Source: Pagrus major (lineage: Eukaryota > Chordata > Actinopteri > Spariformes > Sparidae). Taken from it: a DNA stretch of 64,000 nt. This document shows positions 51,768-61,959 of this stretch, in pieces. The notes under the pieces were generated by a model that saw only the letters and a list, made by a program, of their open reading frames with translations, was not told the DNA's origin and ran no database searches. Every line of letters starts with the position of its first letter. Within the stretch, counting starts at the first letter, position 1. The translations under genes and the position numbers were made by a program. The stretch spans positions 25,046,671 through 25,110,670 of the forward strand of contig NC_133227.1 in assembly GCF_040436345.1 (NCBI RefSeq). Reading direction: 5' to 3'.

Positions 51768-52827
51768 TGCTTCTTATTGCTCACCCACCACCATCAGCAA
51801 CCTCCAACTCTTTGGAAAAAATACTAAAAGTGCTTAAAAATCCTCATGGCCTTAAAGCAGCAGCAAGTTATGGTAGAGGAGGCCCTAAAGGTAGCACTGT
51901 AATTTCCTACAGAACTGGCATCCCTAACGCATTCTCTTCAACTTTGAGTACATCCTTTACGTAGACATTTCCAAGAGCACATTACCCACTGTCATGCCAG
52001 GTTCTTGTGCTTTGAAGTGGTTCTGATCTTTTCCCTAAAAATGTGTCTTGAGAACTGTTTATATAGCTTTAAGCAGCTTCTCTTCTGTGTTGCACTCACC
52101 AGCTGAACAATTATTCCATCAGTAGGAGAACACAGAAGCTTAAAACTCTGATTGGCACAAGTTCAGACATGGACATGTTGTACTGTCCGGCAAACTTGTT
52201 AATTTTATGTTCTGACAACAATTGGACTGTCACTCAACTCTGTGAATGGATTGTAGGGTTTTATTGTTGTGTTGCTAAGCAGTGTGAACGCACACTTAGG
52301 TCTCTATACAGGGCTGAAAAAACACTAGATTTGTATTGCACAGCAACAGATACTGTTTATGAGCTTTTTTTAAATATATGTTTTATATTTCTTTGTATTT
52401 TTCCAAAACAGACTCTAGGGAATTTTACATTTAGGTGACACGAGAACGATAGATATTTTAAGTGTTATTATGCATAAAAATATTAATGGCAGGTGTTGTG
52501 TGCCACTTTTTAAAAGAGCTGCTGAACGCTCAGATGGAACTATGAGTCAGTGGCAACTCTTCTTTGTTAACAGTGCCCTGGTGGACAACACCTCTCTCAA
52601 CTGATGTGCCTTTTCTCCCCTTTTGAAGGGTTCGTTGTAAACCATGTAAACACTTTGACATGAAGAGATGAAGTCTTTTATCTGGTGTCCCACATGCAGT
52701 ATCATGAAAGAATGAATGAAAGAATGAATGAATCAGGATTTTCAGGACAGCTACTTGGAGCTACTCTAACAGCCGTTCCTGGCTGCTGATTTCACTGCTG
52801 TTTCACTTGTAGTCTGTGATGATACTC

Positions 52828-52833
52828 AATAAA
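52828..52833 (+). terminator. Poly(A) signal of usp28
   Basis: AATAAA about 1.27 kb past the usp28 stop, followed by TG/TC-rich sequence. Cleavage is expected near 52850. Confidence 0.65.
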
Positions 52834-52855
52834 TATTTTAAATTCTCTGTGCACT

Positions 52856-55800
52856 CCTTCATTATTGGTTGTGTTCACTTGTATAGCAGGTCTTGCACGT
52901 TCCTCTAATGCAGTTTCTGCCATCATATTTAGGTAATAGTTTCAGTATATTCACCTCCATCATGTTCTGAGGAATAGTTTGCACATCTTAAAGAACAAGG
53001 CTGGCGATATTTAATAGTTTTCTAAGGCTAAAAAGCCCCAAAAGACTAAAATAAACATTGAATTCAGTCTACTAACTGTGGAGCCAAAGCCTGATATGTC
53101 TTAATCATCTCTGTCATGAAGCTCTGTTGTTGTCCAAAATTAAAAGATCATAAATGAGCAGTGTTGTAAAAGGTACCCAAAAGTCATACTCGAGTAAAAG
53201 TAAAGATATCATGTTGAAAATACGACAAGCCAATCCCCAGAATAAATGTTGCTAAGTTCGTTTCGGTGAAACCATGGGAAAGTTGAAACTGGACTCTTTT
53301 GTGTTGGTTGGTTTTCTCTATTTCTCTCGTCATAACACTGTGCTTATGTTCTGGTTAGGTTTGTGCACAAAAAACATTCATGGTTTGGCTTAAAATGCCT
53401 GTTTTGGTCGCTACGATCACAGATGGAGATGGGCTGACCTCCCATGTAAAACAGCATTGTTTGTCACCACAAAAACAGCTGGAAATGTCTCCAGGTGTCT
53501 CCAGTATCCAGTGGTGTGACTCGAACTGCGGCCGTTCATTTGGCCGCTGTGTTGGCTTGTAATAATGTAATCTGCAAAGTAACTTGTAACTAAAGTTATC
53601 AAATAAATGTAGGGGAGTTAAAGTATAACATTCACCTCCAAAATGTGGGGTGGAAGTATAAAGCAGCAGAAAATGGAAATACTATAAATACAAGTACAAG
53701 TACAGTACTTGATTAAATCTTCCGTTCAATCACTGTCAGAGTCATGAGTCATAAATAAATATATATTTGGGAGCCATTTTTCAGTAGGAACAAGCAGACA
53801 AATATACATGTTAGAGAAACCTGAAAGTGTTGTTGGTTTTGGTCTTTTATTGAACTTGTTGGCATTAAGAGCTTGTTGTATTGATCTTCTGATGGTGTGG
53901 GTCTGCCTGATTGTGCTTTGGACACGACTGATCCAGTTTCTGCAAAGCATTTTTAGACTGCCATGCACTGCCCCCTTAGAAATCTTTAGTCCAACCAGGA
54001 TTTGAGACTGCCAAAGCCCCTCTTCACTCAGAATAACAGAATGACTTCTGACACTTACTTTCTGAAAACCTCAAACTTTCTGATTATTTCCAGGTTTACG
54101 TTAAAATATTAGAGATTTTCATTGTGGTTTCAGACTTTTGGACCCCACTGTGTATCTGTTCTTTGATGCTTCACATCACACACCATTTATTTTCATACTT
54201 TAACAGATTCATTATGATTAATTTTATTAGAATTTGTTTATTTTTTCTTCCCTCATGTTTTTTTCGTCCTTGCATGACCTGCCGTGATATCGCTTGTTTT
54301 ACATCGCCACGTCTGAGTTTAAATGCTGGAATTCTGTTATTTTTAAAAGCTTTCGTTGGCAACGGCACACATAATCTTCCCCAAATTCACATAAGCCCCT
54401 TTTATCCAAGTGTGTAACACTGCACTACAACAGTGTGCTGTTTCATAATGAAATAAAGTCTTTACCGATAATCAAGTTTAAGTGCACATCAAAGGCGCAA
54501 TTATACTGAGATTAAGACAAGAATACTCTCGAGTCAGGGTCTCCGCTGAATAGATTAAGATCTGATTTTCATTAGTCTCTGTTTTCCATAACTGCCCTGA
54601 TGAGGCAGAATGTGTGGGGACCAAGGTAAGGGGGAGCTGTTGATGATGTGTCTACAGCTGTCCTAAAGTGTCAGGACATGTACTGTTATTGTTCCATGTT
54701 AGAGGAATGTGGTTACATTGATTATGCAAAAGCAGGAACCTGACAGTTCGTTTTGAAACTTTAAACAGCGCTGCCATTGTTATGATCACACGTGCAGGAG
54801 CATGACCGAAGATATCCTGAGAATGTTTGGGACGCAGCGCTCAACAGAGCTCCTTTCTTAAGTTGTCTCACCACTCTGCATCAGTGAACATTTCCTCGAC
54901 ATCTAGCTGCCAGCAACGGGAAAAACAGAAATGTTGTGGTGTGAAATCGAATTTGTTATTCAGGGCCTGACAGACGGGCTGAGGTCATTTTTGGAGGTGT
55001 TTGGCATCAATATATAAAAAACAATTTATAAATGGAGATGTCTGAATCAACAGTTGGCAGCAATGAATGCACTGCTAGTGTTAGTGCCACCGGGGGACAA
55101 GGTGCCATGATAGTTTTCTACAGTTTACCAACTCAGGATGGTCTACTTACTATTTTTTTTTACCCTGTTGTGATACTGAAGATAACATAAAGGGATTGTG
55201 TCATTTCACCAGTATTGATCACCACATGAAATGACATGACTAACACTGTGTGAAAGGTACCGTGCTTGATAAAACTGCAACGACTGTGCCTTAAAAATAA
55301 CAAGATAGACCAAGATTGTGTGTTTTGTATGTGTGTTTGACATCTATCTTGTGCAGAATCACTGGATGAGGAGTAATTGAGGTCTGTTTTATTCAGGCGG
55401 TTTAACAAAATGAGTGATTTTAAGGTCATGCAATAATTTTTCTTCATAAAATTGTTTCTGTGTTGCTAAGCTGCTCAAAATATTTAATATACATGATATT
55501 CACAATGAAATGGGCACTAAGCAGTAGGGAAGGGACAAAATATCAGTGGCAATATGTTGTATTGCTTCCTCTTGTGATCACTTCCTCCTGACAATTTGAC
55601 TTACCAGTGACTCTACTTTATAACTCCTCGTGCTGTAAACTACTGTAAACTTAATTAGCCCAGATTCAAAATCATTTAGTGAGCCATGGTTGTATTGTTT
55701 CTTTAAAAATGTAACTTCAAAGCTTCATGGCAGTTCAGGCTTTTGCCAGTTTCTCGATATTTTACATTGTAATGTTGGCATACATGAACATGGGCACGCT

Positions 55801-56540
55801 GTGTGATAAACAGGCACTTAGCTAAGAGCCTGCACACTTTTTATGCATTGTTTCATCACAGTTGCTCATGAGATCATTTAATTCTTTTAAAAATATTGGA
55901 AAAATGGACCCCAGATGACATCAAATTTGGAAGACAGGCCCCTATTCGAAAGCTGAATCTTTTCCAGTTTTATAAAATATAGAACATCTCTTAGCCAGCG
56001 GGTGTGAGAAGGAGGTGTCTTTGATTTCCAAGTCATTAATATCAAAACGTCTGGTCAAGAGAGGGGTAAAAGCTATAACATCTTTTTTGGACTTGGATGA
56101 AGGTGAGGTAGTGATTTAATAATACCAAACAACGCACTTAAGAATTTCCTTGGATGTTCAGGACAAATTTCATCCCAAACCAGTGAAAAATAAACAATGG
56201 GTGAGGTTTAGAAGACACAGACACAGAATCACTATGTGCTGAAATTTTGCTCTGAGGGCCAAAATCAGAAAATTCATAACTTTAAAAGTATTTGGAGTAC
56301 AGCTTCTTTTTTTTTTAAGAAAATCTATGACATGAACTTGGAAAAGTCCTAGTAAGCAGTGCCTGGTGTGGCTCTAAGTGCTGGCTACACAGTATATAAT
56401 GCTATCTTAAATTAAACTTGGTATTATTATATAATTATAACACATTTCCACTCTGTGCTTTTGTTTGGTGCAAGTGGAAAAACAGGTTTGACACCTTTTC
56501 CTCAATGTACAGATTATTGTGCTTTTATTTTGAAGGCAAC
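52856..56540. other. Intergenic region between usp28 and orai2
   Basis: No exon is recognised on either strand. The left part holds nested repeats (53160-53715). The remainder (53.7-56.5 kb) is AT-rich and unassigned; an AATAAA at about 54451 is not attached to any visible gene. Confidence 0.5.
53160..53715. repeat. Nested repeats: MITE family 1 copy inside an 'acttaagtaaaagtac' element
   Basis: The outer repeat is split: 'actcgagtaaaagtaaagat' at about 53190 and 'atcaaataaatgtaggggag' to 'tacaagtacagtacttgatt' after 53575. Between them (53229-53565) sits a family 1 copy starting 'ccccagaataaatgttgc' and containing 'gtgcttatgttctggttagg'. The layout suggests the MITE inserted into the older repeat. 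Confidence 0.5.
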
Positions 56541-56908
56541 ACGCCCAACCGGAAGCTTTCCGCTAGCGGCTTTAGTTTTCCGCAATCTTCCGCGGGTCCG
56601 CTGTCTGAACGGCCCCGAAAACAGGAAGAAACGATGTCCGGCGGTCTTGTGTCGCAGTGAGGTGGAAAGACATCACCCAGGTACGCTAAATATGCTGGCG
56701 GGGAGCGAAAAGACACACCCTGGCTTCGCTGCTGGAAGCTGAACGGAGGCGCTGCTAACTGCAACCGAAGAGCGGAAGTTGTTCGACCGAAACAGCCGGA
56801 GCGGTGCGGGGCGGTGCGGGCGGTGCGGGGTTATTGTCGCGTCCAGTGTGCAGAGAAGACCTCGCTGGGAGTTTGTATTTCCATTTCAGAAGGCACTTCA
56901 ACAGACAG
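56540..56908 (+). promoter_or_regulatory. orai2: orai2 CpG-rich promoter and noncoding exon 1
   Basis: A GC- and CpG-rich block in AT-rich surroundings, with ETS-type motifs (CCGGAAG at about 56550, GCGGAAG at about 56772) and a GCGGTGCGGG tandem at 56801-56830. A clean donor, CAG/GTGAGA, sits after 56908, giving a 5' noncoding exon that would splice to the acceptor before 59205. The exact start of transcription is not visible. Confidence 0.6.
56801..56830 (+). repeat. GCGGTGCGGG tandem repeat
   Basis: Three consecutive 10-bp units, the last shifted by one base, in the orai2 first-exon/promoter block. Confidence 0.85.
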
Positions 56909-57654
56909 GTGAGATGAAAGCAGTCTAGTTGTCCAATTGCTTTGACAGACGAGCAACTTCGTTAGAAATGGTGTTGATTAGTTAGCTAGCTAACAAGCTA
57001 GCAAGAGGAGTTGTTTTTTTTTTTTTAGCTAGTTAATGTCTGAATATTGGCGCACTGTAAGTCCTGCTAAGGAAGACAAGTGGAGGTGGTGATGCATCCT
57101 CGATATTTTTTTTATTTGCATTAATGTCAGCGATTTCCATTTTGGTTAAAATAACTGCGGCACTGTTTTAGACTTTGCTTTCTGTAAGCTAAACTTGGTA
57201 AACGGATCCTGCTAACTTACCACAGTTCTAAATATACATTGAGACGTAAAGGTGCACTCATCTGCTGAAGTGTCACCCCTGCAGGGGGTTTACACTAGGA
57301 CGGAGCCTTCTTTCCTCTATAAGTAAGATAATGTAACTCATCTATTGCATTTTTTTCCCCCTCCTGGTAATGCATCACTTTAAATCTCCTCATTAAAATG
57401 CACATCTGTTTTTGAAGTTGTGACAAGCCAATTTTGTGCTTCCAGTGTAATAACTGCAGAGTAAATGCAGTGGATAATGAAGTATTTCCTATTTGGCTCA
57501 TTGCCTTCGTTACCTTTGGTGGTGATGTGTAAGTTCAGACAAACTTGGAAAACCAGTGGTTTGTGTTTGCACAAAGTCTTGTGGTTAGTAGAGAGGAAAA
57601 GGGAGAGGAGAGGAGCTGTGCTGACATGTCAGAAAGATGACAGTAGTTGAGACT

Positions 57655-57690
57655 ACACTATGTCGCCAAAAGTATATAGACACTTGAAGA
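57655..57690. repeat. Tc1-like element end fragment
   Basis: 'actatgtcgccaaaagtata' followed by 'tagacacttga' resembles the end of the element at 21605. It is a fragment in orai2 intron 1. Confidence 0.4.
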
Positions 57691-57694
57691 TTTC

Positions 57695-58150
57695 AAGATT
57701 TTCAGAGCTGATATTGATTATTTGAAATCGAGAAGACTGAAAACTGATATTTGGGACCGATATTCATTTGCAGTAAAAAGTGAAAATCGTTGTGTCAAAA
57801 TTTCCAACAACCAGTGATGAAATAAGTACAATCTACTCAAGTGCTGTTCTTAAAAGTCCTATTTGTAAAAAGAAATGTTTTTGGGTCTGGCACGTCCTAC
57901 AAGCATTATTCAGTGTTTATAGGCTATTAATTGCGACGTGTTACCAATTAGATATTGCTGTAGCACATTTTTAAATTAGTTTATTTTATCGGCAATCCGA
58001 CAGGAAAATCACTAAAACTGATAATTGGATAATGCTGAATATCGGTCCTGATAATCGGCCTGGGACGATAATCGGTCTACCCCTAGTAACGACACTAGGG
58101 GTAGACTGATAAAGTATATACATCAGGAATCGACCGATATGGCTTTTTCC
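57695..58150 (+). repeat. Dispersed repeat family 4 copies with inverted junction
   Basis: One copy ends '...gataatcggtctaccccta' at about 58085. After a 6-nt gap the inverted end ACTAGGGGTAGAC (58094-58106) follows, making a perfect 13-bp inverted repeat. At 58127 a new left end 'atcgaccgatatggcttttt' begins. Two elements appear to abut here. Confidence 0.6.
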
Positions 58151-59209
58151 ACCCTAATAGATTAAAATATATATGTAAAACATAAATATAATTTTCCTTT
58201 TTTTCATTTTCTGTCACTAATGGGGTGCAGTGATTTCTAACTTCACCATGTTTTATGACAAAATAAATTAAAATTTTCTTTCTTTAATCTTTCCAATCTA
58301 CTTGGTAGGGAAATATTGTCAGGAAACAGGAAATAGCAGCACAGTTGCTGCTATTTTTAAAACTCCATTCATTTCAAATCAAGCTTTATCTTCCTCATGA
58401 TGGTTCTTTCCTGTTCTCCCTCTATCTCCTAAAGCTCCTACTTGCACACCCACACTTAGGCAGGGGGGAGGGCAACAGCATGAAGGAGCAAAACATTATT
58501 GAGACAGATGGACCTCATGCCCTGCAGAATTCCTCACACAGATTGCACTGATGTAATATAGAAAGATAAAATGATCACTTTTGGGGAATGAAGTATAATT
58601 GTGCGGTGTTTATCTTGGTGCATCCTGCTATTTCATCATGCATTATATAGAAATTCCTGCTGCCTGTTTAATAATGTCCGTCAGTGCACACACATAGAAG
58701 GACTCTTGCCAAATACCTCTTTGCGCGCATGCTGCAAGTAAGATGATCATTCTGGCAGTGCAAGGTTTTATTCCTTAACCACTTTCACCCTGCATTTTCA
58801 TGGGGGATAAATAAATTCATAGACAGATCTGACAGGGAAAATAATCTCTTTAACAACTTAATATCGTGCATTCACTCTTTCTGTATGTTTATCTTGTGTT
58901 GGTGTTGGCTTTATGTTAATGCGATGGAGTGCATTTCAGACTTGTGTCATGTTACTAGAATGTTACTGGGTCTGACTGCTTAGAAATGCACTCACCCTCT
59001 CCGAGAATGTCACGCTGAATTGCCATCACTTAACCAAACGAAGCATGTCGAACAGGAAAAGGATTCTTTTATGTAATTATGATTTAATCTTACTACTTGC
59101 TGCATCACTTCCTCTTATGTTAGTTTAATTTAGTGTTCATGTTTAGTGAGGAGAAGGTGGAAATAGCGTTGATGTGACTGACTCTATCTTTTTATACCCA
59201 CCAGGTGCC

Positions 59210-61959
59210 ATGAGCAGTGAGCTGAACGTGCCTATGGGCTCCCCAGCCCCAGGGGTCTCAGAGCGGGCTCCCGATGGTGGGGGGATGGACTACAGGGACT
59301 GGGTGCGACGCAGTTACCTGGAGCTGGTCAGCTCCAACCACCACTCTGTGCAGGCCCTGTCCTGGAGGAAACTCTACCTGAGCCGGGCCAAGCTGAAGGC
59401 CTCCAGCAGGACCTCTGCACTGCTCTCTGGCTTTGCAATGGTCAGTCGTATTCTGCTTCAGTGCAACACAGCCTCTTAAAGGACACAACGTTGTTATTCA
59501 TGTTTACAGGCATTTCAGCACCATAAAGCCTGACCTAGATAATCAGTATCTAGTAACTTGCATGTCACATGAAACTCCGTTGTGGTTGGGAATTGGTTTT
59601 AAACTTCCTGTTTGTTCTTTCAAGATGTCAGTGTTGTCTGCTAAACAGCAACCTTAATGCTTATAGTTTGTCTGCTGGGCTGAATTTTTTGATAACATAT
59701 ATTGTCATCATACATTGTTAGATTGATTTATGGCAACTAACCATCAGTTCTTCAACATCTGAGCATTCTGAAAAAGCAAACAATAGTTATAGTGCCTGAT
59801 TGCAACTGTATTCTTTCTGAAACAGAAAACAGAACATTGACAGCCACAAGCTAGGGTTTATACAGCTGTGTGCATCATAAATATACAGGAAACGCAGCAT
59901 TTTCTATTCATAATTTCATTTCATAAGTTTGACAGTCACTTAATTGAAAACATCCTCTGGCTTCAGCTCCTAAAATGTGAGCAATTGCAGCTCGTCTATG
60001 TGTTTTATGTATTTTCTCTATATAATAATACCGAGGCTCTAAATGCTACGATACCATGAACCTCAGCCACCGCTGGTATGGATCCCGAGCCAGTCAGAGA
60101 TGTGAATCAGAGCTGCAGGAAATCAAAAACACTTCCTCTTTGCAAATAGAAACAAAACACCTCGCCCATTTCACACCTCATTTCATCGTTTGATCTTTAC
60201 CTTTGACTTTCCCTAAGTGCACCTACAGTCACAGGTTGTTTCTCACAGAAATTTACTTTAGGTGTGATAGCTGGCAACAGGCTTGTACCTTTTCTGTACA
60301 TTCAGATATTTAATAATACAGTTGGTCATCTTATTCAACTTTTGTACCATCCAAAACTTGAAGTGCTGCAACTATCACTTATCCAACACTACCAGCAGAA
60401 GATAAACAGGACTTATAGTGAAGGAAGGGAGTTGAGAACTGATTCCAAATTGTCCGATCCATCAGAATCGCCTCTGAGCTTATCAATTTATTTTAACAAT
60501 GCTCTTGTGTTTTTGTCACAAACTCATCCCTCGATGTTGCTGGAAATTCACAACAAGAAGGAGTCACTGCAGGGAGAAAGAAACGGTTCAAAGCCTGGTT
60601 TAATTTCAGAAGAAATATGACAACTAGGCGTGGGACAATATGAAAATTTAATGTCACGATTACCCTGTCCAACATAATTGTGATTCACGATATTATCCAG
60701 ATAATTCTCAAAATGTCCTTAGAGCTCTTAAAATTGCACTAAATCTTACATTTTGTTTGGTAACAGATATATTTATTGCATCACACAGAGGACACACCTC
60801 AACAAAGAAAGTATCTTAAGTGATAAATCATGAGGTCCTCTTGCACAAATAAAAAATGAATAAATGGTGATAACCTCATCTCCTTGTTGGTCTTCAGTTT
60901 GGAATCTAGTATTTACACAAATCCAGTTGAACTTGTTTTTCTGAGTGTAAGATGTTCAAGCCATGTCCTCAGGCACGACGACAGAAATCAGGAAGCATAT
61001 GCAGGACTGTACGTCAGTAAGCTGACAACTTTTCAAGTAACATCAGCTACAAAAACAAAATAAATTCTGTACATTCTTCTCATGTCGTCTATTTGAGATG
61101 ATGGCAGACGGACTGTTGCTACAACTAGCTCTTAGGCTACAACCAAGCTTGCCAAAAATGAATCAGGAATCAATGTGGGGATTGATGAAGAATCTGAGCA
61201 TTAATCAGAATTGATAATAAATGTTCCCCCCAATAAATGTTCCCCCCAACTTTCCATCGTCTTGAGGGTGAGTAGATAATGACTGAATTTTCACTTGTCC
61301 TTTAAAATGACTTCAGGACATCAGTGTAGTTAGAAAATGACTGGGTTTGTTTCCATGGACGTGTAGTAACTTGGTTTTCGCTGGTATTTGGTTCAAAGGT
61401 GGCCATGGTGGAGGTGGAGCTGGAGATGAAGTACTGTTACCCTCCTGTGCTCCTCATTGCCTTCAGTGTGTGCACCACCGTGCTGGTGGCGGTGCATCTC
61501 TTCGCTCTGCTGATCAGCACCTGCATCCTGCCCAACGTGGAGGCCGTCAGCAACATCCACAACCTCAACTCTGTCAGCGAGTCACCCCACGAGCGTATGC
61601 ACCACTACATCGAGCTGGCCTGGGGCTTCTCCACGGCCCTGGGCATCCTGCTGTTTCTAGCAGAGGTGGTGCTCCTGTGCTGGATCAAGTTCCTACCAGT
61701 AGACTCGAGCCGGGACCGAGCCCCCTGCAGCTCCTCGACAACCACCCCACAGCCTACACCGCAGGACAGTGGCTGGAAGGCCGCGCTGGCCTCCACCATC
61801 ATCATGGTCCCGGTGGGGGTGATTTTTTTGGTGTTCACCATTCACTTCTATCGCTCTCTGGTGCGCCACAAGACGGAGCGCCACCACCAGGAGATCGAGG
61901 AACTGCACAAGATTAAGGTGCAGCTAGACGGCCACGAGAGAGGCCTCCAGACTGTGTGA
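59210..61959 (+). CDS. orai2: Calcium release-activated calcium channel protein Orai2
   Basis: Two coding exons, 59210-59440 and 61399-61959, join in phase 0 to 263 aa (human ORAI2 254). The N-terminus ([23 protein letters not shown]) is ORAI2-type, not ORAI1 or ORAI3. The protein is a four-span plasma membrane subunit of the hexameric store-operated calcium channel opened by STIM. Seen: the [17 protein letters not shown] segment before M1, Arg67 (ORAI1 R91), pore Glu82 (ORAI1 E106), M2 about 94-118, M3 about 148-172 with Glu166 (ORAI1 E190), M4 about 206-229 with hinge Pro215, and a C-terminal helix ([12 protein letters not shown]) for STIM binding. The M1-M2 loop carries E86, K88 and C90 where ORAI1 has three Asp. 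The start lies 5 nt inside the exon after a CAG acceptor. A noncoding exon lies upstream at 56.9 kb. Confidence 0.95.

Larger units (their letters stand above)
51556..52855 (+). other. usp28: usp28 3' untranslated region
   Basis: Runs from the TAA stop to shortly after the poly(A) signal at 52828. It contains a strong stem-loop at 51733-51767. No other gene is seen. Confidence 0.7.

Noticed and set aside
56455..56742. Coding frame across the orai2 promoter block
   Set aside because: It is an open frame due to high GC content; a noncoding first exon with a donor after 56908 explains the block better.
61347..61916. 189-codon open frame overlapping orai2 exon 3 in another frame
   Set aside because: It is a His/Gly/Pro-rich shadow of the GC-rich orai2 exon; the true frame gives a full ORAI2 sequence.
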